Shown: piece after piece, positions 1 through 6,804 of the stretch | Numbering within the stretch: the stretch's first letter is position 1 | How the letters are laid out: each line of letters starts with the position of its first letter | Assembly (NCBI GenBank): GCA_035283065.1 | Contig: DATEUP010000100.1 | Coordinates: 1 to 57,906 of the forward strand | Direction of reading: 5' to 3' | From: DATEUP01 sp035283065 | Lineage (GTDB): Archaea; Thermoplasmatota; DTKX01; DATEUP01 | DNA: 57,906 nt | Made by a program: the position numbers and the translations under genes | The notes under the pieces: generated by a model | The model's input: only the letters and a program-made list of their open reading frames with translations | What the model was told of the DNA's origin: nothing | The model's database searches: none

Positions 1-109
1 CGCAAGCCGCGACCTTGATGAGGAGCTCGCCCTCGCCGGGTGCGGGCGTCGGGACTTCCTTGACCTGGAGTTCGTGCGCGTCTTTGCTTTCAAGGACTGC
101 AGCCTTCAC
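1..109 (-). CDS. Zinc-type alcohol dehydrogenase, N-terminus only (candidate 6-hydroxycyclohex-1-ene-carbonyl-CoA dehydrogenase)
   Basis: Only the first 36 codons lie in the window; the gene runs off the left edge. It starts with GTG at 109-107 and reads MKAAVLESKD..., followed by EVPTPAPGEGELLIKV, the usual N-terminal strand pattern of medium-chain (MDR) zinc alcohol dehydrogenases. Its ribosome-binding site (GGGGAGGTTG) overlaps the TAG stop of the hydratase upstream, so the two are translationally linked. In the benzoyl-CoA pathway Had is an MDR enzyme acting straight after the dienoyl-CoA hydratase, so this position fits had. The family assignment rests on a short piece and the substrate on context. 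Confidence 0.6.
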   Translation of the reverse strand, partial: MKAAVLESKDAHELQVKEVPTPAPGEGELLIKVAAC

Positions 110-123
110 GAGTTCAACCTCCC

Positions 124-900
124 CTAGTGCCCCTTGAACACCGGGCGCCTACGCTCCGCGAAGGCCCGCAGGCCCTCGTTTGCGTCCTCAAGCGCCATGA
201 GCTCGCCAAGGTAGAGCCGCCGCAGCGACTCGAGCGCGCGCGGGTCGATGGGCGGGGCGGCTTCGCGGAGCGCCCGCTTCGCGAGCGCAAGGACGGGGCG
301 CGAGAGCTCGCCGAGCTTTGCGCAGACCTCGTCGGCCTTGGCGAAGACGTCGTCGTCGCCGAACACGTCGTTCACGAGCCCGATCTCCTTCCCGCGCGCC
401 GCGCTGAAGGTCTCGCCCAAGAACACGATCTCCGCCGTGGCGCGGACGCCAATCCTCGAGGGGTACGCCACGACGGCCGCGGGGGGGAACACGCCGACCT
501 TCACCTCGGGCTGGCCGAGCTTCGCGCCTGCGCCCGCGTACACGAGGTCGCAGCAGGCGGCAAGCTCGAGGCCCCCGCCGAGGCAATGGCCGTGGACGGC
601 CGCCACCACGGGCACGGCGGCCATGTCGACCGCGCGAAGCATCGCAACAAAGGCGTCCATCATGTCGCCGGCCTTGTCGGCCGTGTGGTCGGCCATGTCG
701 ACGCCGGCCGAGAAGGCCCGGCCCGCGCCGCGGATCTGGATCCCGTTCACGGCCCGGTCCACCGAAGCCCGCTCGACCTCGCGCGCAAGCTCGCGCATCA
801 TCGCGGTCGAAAGCACGTTGAGCGGCGGCCGGTCAAGGACGAGGGTCGCAAACCCCCTGCCGTCCGTGCGTCGCACGGTCGTTGGCCCCTCGTCGCTCAA
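124..900 (-). CDS. dch: Enoyl-CoA hydratase family, likely cyclohexa-1,5-diene-1-carbonyl-CoA hydratase (Dch)
   Basis: A 258-residue crotonase-fold protein. It has both oxyanion-hole segments, AFSAGVDMADH near residue 64 and GHCLGGGLELAACCDLV near residue 105. These are followed by KLGQPEVKVGVFPPAA, a segment typical of cyclic dienoyl-CoA hydratases. The expected reaction is addition of water to the cyclic diene product of benzoyl-CoA reductase, in the cytoplasm. The start is TTG at 900-898, which overlaps the TGA stop of bcrD (TTGA), so coupling is tight. The next gene begins 15 nt after its stop. A generic enoyl-CoA hydratase is the alternative; the neighbours favour Dch. Confidence 0.75.
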   Translation of the reverse strand: MSDEGPTTVRRTDGRGFATLVLDRPPLNVLSTAMMRELAREVERASVDRAVNGIQIRGAGRAFSAGVDMADHTADKAGDMMDAFVAMLRAVDMAAVPVVAAVHGHCLGGGLELAACCDLVYAGAGAKLGQPEVKVGVFPPAAVVAYPSRIGVRATAEIVFLGETFSAARGKEIGLVNDVFGDDDVFAKADEVCAKLGELSRPVLALAKRALREAAPPIDPRALESLRRLYLGELMALEDANEGLRAFAERRRPVFKGH

Positions 901-1721
901 GCGGCCGCCCCCGCGCGGTGAAATGCCTCGACCTCTCTCCGCCGGTTGAGCCGCACCCGCCCGAGCAGGGCCGCGCCGAAGGCGCCGGCATAGGTCGACT
1001 CCCCGCTCCTTGCGATCGGGAGCCCAAGGCGCGAGGAGAGAGCGGCGACCGTGCCCCCGTTCTGGGCCACACCGCCTGTTATCACGACGGGGGCGTTTGC
1101 GCCCACCTGCCGCGCCAGCGCCACGACGCGGTCGGCAATCGAGTGGTTCGCCCCCATCACGATGTCATCGATCGGGCGCCCCTCCGTCACGAGGTTGATG
1201 ATCTCGGACTCTGCAAGCACCGCGCAGATCGAGGAGATCGGCTGCGCCTCCTTCGAGCCTGCCGCGGCCGCCTCGAGCTGCGACACGTCGAGCTCGAGGG
1301 CCTTGGCTACCCTTTCGAGGAACCGGCCCGCGCCCGCGGCGCACCTTTCGCTCATCTTGAACTTGAGGACGCGCCCCGCCTCGTCCACGGAAATGGCCCG
1401 CGTGTTCTGCGCCCCCACATCAATCACCGTGCGCGTCCCCGGGAAGAGCGCGCAGGCTCCCCTCGCGTGGCAGGTGATCTCCGTGATCTGGATGTCCCGC
1501 TTGGCGAACTGGTACCGCCCGTACCCCGTCGCCGCGATGTACTCCAGGTCCTTCTCGCTTAGCCCCACCGCGGCAAGCGCTTCCGCAAGCGCCCTTTCGC
1601 CCGCGCCGTTGAGGTCCGAGCCCGAGCGCACGAGCGCGTGCGCCTTCAGCGCCCCCGACTCGTCGATGAGCACGGCCTTCGTCGAGACCGCCCCGATGTC
1701 CACCCCTGCGATGTACCGCAT
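897..1721 (-). CDS. bcrD: Benzoyl-CoA reductase ATPase subunit D (BadF/BadG/BcrA/BcrD family)
   Basis: A 274-residue ASKHA-fold ATPase of the BcrA/BcrD/HgdC activator family. The phosphate-binding motif GVDIGAVSTKAVL is at the N-terminus. The two cysteines that hold the inter-subunit [4Fe-4S] cluster in this family are visible in ERCAAGAGRFLE and SSICAVLAESEI. The C-terminal ITGGVAQNGG segment is also typical. Where the sister subunit has GGQD this one reads GAQN. It begins with ATG 3 nt after the preceding ATPase gene. With that subunit it would hydrolyse ATP to push electrons at low potential into the BcrBC module. Order on the strand is C-B-A-D, as in Thauera. Confidence 0.82.
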   Translation of the reverse strand: MRYIAGVDIGAVSTKAVLIDESGALKAHALVRSGSDLNGAGERALAEALAAVGLSEKDLEYIAATGYGRYQFAKRDIQITEITCHARGACALFPGTRTVIDVGAQNTRAISVDEAGRVLKFKMSERCAAGAGRFLERVAKALELDVSQLEAAAAGSKEAQPISSICAVLAESEIINLVTEGRPIDDIVMGANHSIADRVVALARQVGANAPVVITGGVAQNGGTVAALSSRLGLPIARSGESTYAGAFGAALLGRVRLNRRREVEAFHRAGAAA

Positions 1722-1724
1722 CTC

Positions 1725-2555
1725 TCAGTGCCCCCTCAGCATCGGCAGTTCGCCCGGCGGCGCTCTCGGTGAGGGCGCCCCTTGCGCCCGCTCGAGCGCG
1801 AAGATCGCCGCCCCGATGCACCCCAAGTACTGCGACAGCGGGCTCACGTTGATCTTTTGTCCGAGGCGCTCCTCGAGCGCCGTCACCATCCCCGGGTTCC
1901 TCGACACCCCGCCCGTGAACGTGATTTCGGGGTCCACTCCCACCCGCCGCATGAGCGCAAGGCTCCGTGCCGCAATCGCGCTATGCACGCCGCGGAGGAT
2001 GTCCTCCGTCTTCCTGCCCTTCGAGAGGTGCGACATGATCTCCTGCTCCACGAACACCGTGCAGACGTTCGTGATGCGAAGCGGCGCCTTGCTCGTGAGC
2101 GACACGGGGCCGATCTCGTCGATCGTCAGCCCCATGACGTTTGCCGCCGCGTCGAGGAAACGGCCCGTGCCCGCCGCGCACTTGTCGTTCATCGAGAAGT
2201 CCACGATCTCGCCTTCGGCCGAGATCCGGATCGCCTTCGTGTCCTGTCCGCCGATGTCGAGGATCGTCCGCGTCCCCGGGAACACGGAGATCGCGCCCCG
2301 CGCGTGGCAGGAGATCTCCGTCACCTGCGCGTTGCCAAAGGGGACCTTGTAGCGCCCGTAGCCCGTCCCCACGACGTACCCCACGTCGTGCTCCTCCAGC
2401 CCGGCCTCCTTGAGCGCCTCGGCAAAGAAGTTGCGCGCGGCGCGAACGACGTTCGCCCCCGTGGGCCCCAGGCTCTTGCCCACGAGCGTCTTGCCGTCGT
2501 CGAGGATCGCCGCCTTCGTCGTCGTGGAGCCCACGTCCACCCCTGCGTAGTACAC
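1725..2555 (-). CDS. bcrA: Benzoyl-CoA reductase ATPase subunit A (BadF/BadG/BcrA/BcrD family)
   Basis: A 276-residue ASKHA ATPase with GVDVGSTTTKAAIL at the N-terminus, LDIGGQDTKAI centrally, cluster cysteines in DKCAAGTGRFLD and NVCTVFVEQEI, and FTGGVSRNPG near the C-terminus. I start it at GTG 2555-2553, one base after the bcrB stop, because the protein then begins directly at the conserved first strand; longer open reading upstream is inside bcrB. It pairs with the next ATPase to form the ATP-driven electron activator of class I benzoyl-CoA reductase. The same fold also activates 2-hydroxyacyl-CoA dehydratases, so naming depends on the Dch and Oah neighbours. At 276 residues it is shorter than the roughly 430-residue proteobacterial BcrA. 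Confidence 0.82.
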   Translation of the reverse strand: MYYAGVDVGSTTTKAAILDDGKTLVGKSLGPTGANVVRAARNFFAEALKEAGLEEHDVGYVVGTGYGRYKVPFGNAQVTEISCHARGAISVFPGTRTILDIGGQDTKAIRISAEGEIVDFSMNDKCAAGTGRFLDAAANVMGLTIDEIGPVSLTSKAPLRITNVCTVFVEQEIMSHLSKGRKTEDILRGVHSAIAARSLALMRRVGVDPEITFTGGVSRNPGMVTALEERLGQKINVSPLSQYLGCIGAAIFALERAQGAPSPRAPPGELPMLRGH

Positions 2556-2556
2556 T

Positions 2557-3834
2557 TCAGGCACCCCCCTTTGCCGTGAGCTTGCGGTGCTCGAGCGCCT
2601 CGAAGAACGCGTCAATCCGGTTGCGCAGCTGGGCCTCCTGGAAGTAGCGCGGGTCGGCAAGGTCCGACTCGACAAGCAGCGTGGGGATGTTCTTCTCCCG
2701 GACAAACTTGTCCCGGAAGTCCCCCTGGCCCACGGAGAAGGACCTGCAGCTCTTCACGCTGTGGATCACCACGGCGTCGGCCTTGAAGTGCTTCACGTAG
2801 TCCTCAATCAGCTTCGCGCGCTTGTCGAGCGACCAGTTCGTGTAGCACTGGAGCGAGTACTCGGCAAGCGACTCGATGGGCCTCGACGGGTCGTGGCGCA
2901 GCCCCGTGTCAAAGAGGCCCCCGACCTTCGGGTACGTTGCGGCCGTCGCGACCACGCCCCACCGCTTGAAGAGTTCCCAGAAGGCGCGGAAGTGCGGCCA
3001 AGGGGGGGGCCCTTCCATCACCACGCGGAAGCGCTCCTTCTCGACGGGGCCGATCCCGCGCTCTTTTCGCTCCGCGATCTCGCGCAGCACCGCATCGTAG
3101 TAGTCGACACACTCCTTCGTCCCGCGGAAGATGTTGATCCCGGCCATGAAGAAGACCGCCTCGAAGTACGCGTCGATCGGCGAGGGCACGTTCGCGGCCT
3201 CCTCGAGCACCTCGCACCAGCGGTCCTCCGCCTTCCTCGAAAGTTCGAGGATCCGCGAGAGCTCCGCCTTGTCAAACGCCTTGCCCGTGATCTTCTCACA
3301 CGTCGCGACAAGGTCGTGCAGCTGGCTTACCGTGTAGTCGAGGTCCTCCTTGGGCACCGCCGCGTCGCGAACGTAGGGCACGTCGAGCATGACGAGCGGC
3401 ACGTCGTAGAACTCGGAGAGCGCCTCGAACCACTTGATGTAGGTGTTGCACCCGGAGAAGTTGCACACAAGCAGGTCGGGCCTCGGCAGGTTTCCCATCG
3501 GGCTCTTGTTGTTCTGGATCACGAGCCCGATGTCGTTCTTCACATAGCCGCACACGTCGGAGGAGTACCCTTTGTCCTCCGCCTTCAGGATCAGGGGGCC
3601 CGCCGCCTTCTTGATCCCGCACTGGAGCGCGTTGATCTCGGGGTAGAGGACGAGGAAGCCAAAGGCGCGGAAGAGTTCTTGGATGTTCCCCGAGATGAAG
3701 AGGTAGGCGACCGGCGTCTTCGTCTCCTTCGCATGCGCCAGGGCGTCGTACTCCTGCCCCATCATCTTGCGCTGGAGGTTCTTCCCCGCGTCCTGGTACT
3801 TGAAAGGCGATTCCCCTGGCGGCTGGATCATCAT
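2557..3834 (-). CDS. bcrB: Benzoyl-CoA reductase subunit B (HgdB/BcrB family)
   Basis: A 425-residue member of the HgdA/HgdB-BcrB/BcrC family, the size expected for BcrB. It has family cysteines in SSDVCGYVKND and VCNFSGCNTY, and it lies between the 391-codon bcrC frame and the ATPase genes. BcrB and BcrC form the iron-sulfur module that reduces the aromatic ring in the cytoplasm. The ATG at 3834 is preceded by AAGGAGGG at good spacing and follows the bcrC stop by 20 nt. 2-hydroxyglutaryl-CoA dehydratase-type activity is the main alternative. I prefer benzoyl-CoA reductase because ring-processing enzymes flank the operon. Confidence 0.8.
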   Translation of the reverse strand: MMIQPPGESPFKYQDAGKNLQRKMMGQEYDALAHAKETKTPVAYLFISGNIQELFRAFGFLVLYPEINALQCGIKKAAGPLILKAEDKGYSSDVCGYVKNDIGLVIQNNKSPMGNLPRPDLLVCNFSGCNTYIKWFEALSEFYDVPLVMLDVPYVRDAAVPKEDLDYTVSQLHDLVATCEKITGKAFDKAELSRILELSRKAEDRWCEVLEEAANVPSPIDAYFEAVFFMAGINIFRGTKECVDYYDAVLREIAERKERGIGPVEKERFRVVMEGPPPWPHFRAFWELFKRWGVVATAATYPKVGGLFDTGLRHDPSRPIESLAEYSLQCYTNWSLDKRAKLIEDYVKHFKADAVVIHSVKSCRSFSVGQGDFRDKFVREKNIPTLLVESDLADPRYFQEAQLRNRIDAFFEALEHRKLTAKGGA

Positions 3835-3854
3835 GTTCCCTCCCTCCTTGGGTT

Positions 3855-5012
3855 TTACGCAAACAAGACCGACTCGACAAACGTCTCGACCTGCGTGCGC
3901 GCCGACTCGAAGGCGCCCATCTTCTCCTCGAACTCGACCGAGAGGTAGGGGACCTTCTCGCGCTCGAGCACCTCTTTGAAGAGCACGAAGTCGTAGAGCG
4001 CCGGCTCGCAGAACTTCGCGGAGCAGAAGATTACCCCGTTCGCCTTCGCACGCCGGACCCGCCCGACCAGCGTCTCGCTGCGCCGGCTCTGGCCTTGGTG
4101 GCGCACGCTCGTCATCGACGAGTGGTTCACATAGGCCGCTGCAAGCGCCCGCACGGGGTCGCCCCCGTTTACCTCGACCTCCTCGTTGAACCAGCGCTGG
4201 CCGAGGCAGAGGTCGTCGTCGACGATGTAGCAGCCCGACTCCTCGATCGTCTCGATGAGCTCGAGCGGCGGCTGTTCGCAGAAGGACCCTTCGAGGATCA
4301 CGCGCACAGCGTCCCGGGGCCTCGCGCGGCGGGCCTGGATCTCTTCGAGCGCGCCATCAAGGACCTTGATGTGCTCCTCCTTGGGCATCACGCACCCGAG
4401 CCTTGCAAGCACGGAGGACTCTGCCGCCGACAGGCGTTCTGGGTGGAGCGCGCGCACCTGGTAGAGCGCCCTCAAGCGCGCCCGCCCGCGGTTGTAGAGG
4501 TCGATGGAGTCGCGCAACTTCTCCGGCGTGGCTGTCTCGCCAGAGAGCGTTTCGAGACGCTTGAGTAGCCGGGCAAACTCCGCCGTGAGGTACTCGACGG
4601 CGGCCGCGTGGTTCGAGTGCTGGGGCATGTGGAGGAGTTCGGAGAGCGCCACCTGGCCGAAGTTCCGCTTCCAGACGCCCGAGAGGTTTCGGGCAACGTC
4701 GCAGATCGTCGTGAAGGTCATCCCGTCAAGGAAGTCCAGCCGGTTCGTGAGCCCGAGCTCGAGCGTCGAGCGCGAGATCGAGCAGACGAAGGACTGCATC
4801 CTTGAGTCCGCGTGGTCGATCTCGACTCGCGTGCCGCCGCCCATGATGCCGACCGGAAGCATCCCCGCCGCGTGGATGAGCTCCGCGGGCGGGAACACGG
4901 GGAAATAGCCGACGGCCTTTCGGCCGGTCTTCGCCTTCCACTCGCGTACCGACGGGAATGTGGGGTCGGTCGCCAGGTCTGCGAACCTCTCGACGAAGGG
5001 TGCTTTCGACAC
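3855..5012 (-). CDS. bcrC: Benzoyl-CoA reductase subunit C (HgdA/BcrC family)
   Basis: First gene of the bcrC-B-A-D operon, about 385 residues, matching the usual BcrC size. Family features include GYFPVFPPAELIHAAGMLPV near the N-terminus, cysteines in SFVCSISRS and CYIVDDDLCLG, and FCSAKFCEPALYDF near the C-terminus. I use GTG 5012 because GGAGG lies 7 nt before it; an in-frame GTG at 5030 would add six residues (MAGGGR) but lacks a site. A TATA box (TTATATT, 5059-5065) lies about 50 nt upstream and is followed at once by a direct repeat that also occurs before the DUF2080 gene. Confidence 0.8.
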   Translation of the reverse strand: MSKAPFVERFADLATDPTFPSVREWKAKTGRKAVGYFPVFPPAELIHAAGMLPVGIMGGGTRVEIDHADSRMQSFVCSISRSTLELGLTNRLDFLDGMTFTTICDVARNLSGVWKRNFGQVALSELLHMPQHSNHAAAVEYLTAEFARLLKRLETLSGETATPEKLRDSIDLYNRGRARLRALYQVRALHPERLSAAESSVLARLGCVMPKEEHIKVLDGALEEIQARRARPRDAVRVILEGSFCEQPPLELIETIEESGCYIVDDDLCLGQRWFNEEVEVNGGDPVRALAAAYVNHSSMTSVRHQGQSRRSETLVGRVRRAKANGVIFCSAKFCEPALYDFVLFKEVLEREKVPYLSVEFEEKMGAFESARTQVETFVESVLFA

Positions 5013-5039
5013 GCGCCCGCCTCCGGCCACAAGGCCGTG

Positions 5040-5066
5040 GTAACCACAATGTAGCTACAATATAAC
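5040..5066 (-). promoter_or_regulatory. bcr operon promoter with tandem TGTAGC operator
   Basis: Reading on the minus strand, GGTTATAT is followed directly by TGTAGCTAC-AT-TGTGGTTAC. These are two 9-base near-identical units 11 bp apart, one helical turn. The first unit lies inside the perfect palindrome TGTAGCTACA (5050-5059). The same TATA-plus-repeat arrangement occurs at 5735-5764. Its position just downstream of TATA would let a bound protein block the start of transcription; repression is inferred. Confidence 0.6.
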
Positions 5067-5108
5067 CTATCGGCATTTACAGCCGGGCTTCCCTGAAGGC
5101 CGGCCAGG

Positions 5109-5558
5109 TCAAGGCGAGCTTTCGAGCAGGACGGCATCCCCGCGCCTGAACCCCAACGTGGCGAAGTACGAGACCATCTCGCCCGCGTCCCAGGGGACGA
5201 GCGTCTTCACGCGGCGAACACCGCGCTTGCGCAGGCGCCGCAGCGCCTCCGCTCCAAGCGCGTGGCCGAGGCCCTGCCCCTGGAACTCGGGGTCCACGCC
5301 GACGACCTCGATCCAGCCGACCGGCTCCTTCTCCCCGAACTCCACGGTGCGCACTTCCGCCACGAGGAAACCCCCGAGGCGGTCCCCCACGGGGGCCGCG
5401 AGGCAGATGCTCGAGCTGCCGGCCTTCAGGCGAGCCCGCAGGTTCCGCTCGAGCCCCGTGCGCCCGCGGGTGCGCGTCACCCGCCGCTCGAGCGCCACCG
5501 CCAAGGGCACGTCGCGCGCGGCCATCGCCCGCACCTTGACCTTGCCGCGCCTTGGCAC
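5109..5558 (-). CDS. GNAT-family N-acetyltransferase
   Basis: A 149-residue single GNAT domain. The acetyl-CoA-binding motif A is clear: IEVVGVDPEFQGQGLGHALG (V-x-P-x-x-Q-G-x-G), with a following helix RRLRKRGVRRV and the late YFATLGF segment typical of the fold. GTG at 5558 has GGGGGGAAG upstream. It is the second gene of a two-gene operon with the DUF2080-like gene (12 nt gap), whose promoter shares an operator with bcr. The substrate is not visible. Protein acetyltransferases control acyl-CoA synthetases of benzoate catabolism in Rhodopseudomonas, so a regulatory role is possible but inferred. Confidence 0.75.
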   Translation of the reverse strand: MPRRGKVKVRAMAARDVPLAVALERRVTRTRGRTGLERNLRARLKAGSSSICLAAPVGDRLGGFLVAEVRTVEFGEKEPVGWIEVVGVDPEFQGQGLGHALGAEALRRLRKRGVRRVKTLVPWDAGEMVSYFATLGFRRGDAVLLESSP

Positions 5559-5570
5559 TCTCTTCCCCCC

Positions 5571-5717
5571 TTAGTCGATCCGCACGATCTTCACGCGCTT
5601 GCCGATCCAGTCCGGCGGCAGGTAGATCCGCCCGGAGTTGCCCGAGGGCTTCACGACCTTCTCCACCATCTCGTGACCTTCCACGATGAACTGCGCCTTC
5701 GACGGTGACCGCGCCAT
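5571..5717 (-). CDS. DUF2080-like 48-residue protein, possible AbrB-type DNA-binding hairpin
   Basis: A short gene with ATG at 5717 and TAA at 5571, 48 codons. The core reads VVKPSGNSGRIYLPPDWIGK followed by a short basic strand, which I recognise as the archaeal DUF2080 type, often annotated as transposon-encoded. The GRIYLP-D/E-W-IGK pattern also resembles one half of the swapped-hairpin AbrB/MazE DNA-binding fold. No transposase is nearby. It heads an operon with the GNAT gene. Its promoter has the TGTAGC repeat also found before bcrC, so it is a reasonable candidate for the regulator of both; that is inference. Confidence 0.65.
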   Translation of the reverse strand: MARSPSKAQFIVEGHEMVEKVVKPSGNSGRIYLPPDWIGKRVKIVRID

Positions 5718-5734
5718 GTTCCGCTCGCCCGGCT

Positions 5735-5764
5735 TGCGCTACAATGTGGCTACAGGATAAAAGC
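5735..5764 (-). promoter_or_regulatory. Promoter of DUF2080-GNAT operon with TGTAGC tandem repeat
   Basis: On the minus strand GCTTTTATCC (TATA-like) is followed at once by TGTAGCCAC-AT-TGTAGCGCA. The 11-bp spacing, the AT spacer and the placement relative to TATA are the same as at the bcr promoter. The start codon lies about 20 nt beyond the repeat. Confidence 0.55.
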
Positions 5765-5788
5765 TCGGCTGCGGGCGCCTGCGGGAGG

Positions 5789-5794
5789 TATTTA
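5789..5794 (+). promoter_or_regulatory. Putative TATA box for oah
   Basis: TATTTA lies about 50 nt before the GTG start of the hydrolase gene on the plus strand. It is about 25 bp from the minus-strand promoter, so the divergent units share a compact control region. The match is weak. Confidence 0.35.
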
Positions 5795-5844
5795 CGCGAG
5801 GCTAATGATGCGGCCGGGACACATCGGCACGGAGGCCCTGAAGC

Positions 5845-6804
5845 GTGGCGCGCGACCTAAAACCCCAGGATGCGGGGTCCTTTGGCTTCGAGGACATTCT
5901 CTATTCGAAGGCGGACTGGGTCGCGACGGTGACCTTCAACCGGCCGCGCGTGTACAACTCCTACCGGACCCAGACGCTCATCGAGCTCCGCGAGGCCTTC
6001 CGCGACGCGACGGTTGACGACGCCGTCGCCGTAATCGTCCTGACGGGCGCCGGGGACAAGGCGTTCTGCACCGGCGGCGACGTGAAGGAATACGCGGAGG
6101 TCTACACGCGGCGGCCCTCTGAGTACTGGAAGTACATGAACGAGTTCGTGGCCGCCCACGACGTCCTGCGCGGCTGCGGCAAGGCGACGATCGCGCGCGT
6201 GAACGGCGTCGTGGCTGGCGGCGGCAATGAGTTCCACATGGCCTGCGACCTGTCGGTGGCCGCCGACCACGCGGAGTTCCTCCAGGTCGGCACGAAGGTC
6301 GGTTCCGTGGCCGCCGGCGGCGCCACGCAGTGGCTCCCCCTACTCATCGGCGACCGGCGCGCGCGCGAGATGCTGCTCCTTTGCGAGAAGGTCGACGCGA
6401 AGAAGGCGCTCGACTGGGGGCTCGTAAACCAGGTCGTCCCCGCGTCCGAACTCGACGCGGCGGTCCGCGCGCTTGCGGAGAAGCTCATCGACAAGTTCCC
6501 CGAGTCCACGCGCTACACGAAGGAGCAGGTGAACTTCTGGAAGGACCTCGCCTGGCACCAGACCGTGGGGCACGCGCGCGATTGGCTTTCCGTCCACTTC
6601 GCGACCCAGGAGCCCTTCGAGGGGATGCGCGCGTTTGTCGAGAAGCGCGAAGCGCGCCCCCGCAAGATGCGGGAAGAGCGCGCCGGCGGGGGGTCCCCCG
6701 AATACCTGTGGGGTCCTCCCGCAAAGACCTGCTCGTCCTGCCACGCCGCCGGGATCCCCGAGGGCTTTGCCTTTTGCGGGAAGTGCGGCGCCAAGCTCGG
6801 ATGA
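5845..6804 (+). CDS. oah: 6-oxocyclohex-1-ene-1-carbonyl-CoA hydrolase (Oah/BamA type) with C-terminal zinc ribbon
   Basis: A 319-residue crotonase-fold enzyme. Segments strongly like Oah/BamA are RVYNSYRTQT, GDKAFCTGGDVKEYAE, RVNGVVAGGGNE, and VGSVAAGGATQWLPLLIG. The role would be hydrolytic opening of the ring to an aliphatic dicarboxylic CoA ester after the reductase, hydratase and dehydrogenase steps. The C-terminus adds CSSC-x11-CGKC, a treble-clef or zinc-ribbon-like knuckle that I do not associate with known Oah proteins. The start is GTG with GGAGG 10 nt before. Its TGA overlaps the ATG of the SDR gene (ATGA). Confidence 0.78.
   Translation: MARDLKPQDAGSFGFEDILYSKADWVATVTFNRPRVYNSYRTQTLIELREAFRDATVDDAVAVIVLTGAGDKAFCTGGDVKEYAEVYTRRPSEYWKYMNEFVAAHDVLRGCGKATIARVNGVVAGGGNEFHMACDLSVAADHAEFLQVGTKVGSVAAGGATQWLPLLIGDRRAREMLLLCEKVDAKKALDWGLVNQVVPASELDAAVRALAEKLIDKFPESTRYTKEQVNFWKDLAWHQTVGHARDWLSVHFATQEPFEGMRAFVEKREARPRKMREERAGGGSPEYLWGPPAKTCSSCHAAGIPEGFAFCGKCGAKLG

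Noticed and set aside
2557..5012. 2-hydroxyglutaryl- or lactoyl-type CoA dehydratase instead of benzoyl-CoA reductase
   Set aside because: The family is shared, but Dch-, Had- and Oah-like neighbours and two different ATPase subunits in C-B-A-D order favour ring reduction.
5571..5717. Remnant transposon marked by the DUF2080-like gene
   Set aside because: No transposase, inverted repeats or target duplication nearby; the gene has its own well-formed promoter and an operon partner.
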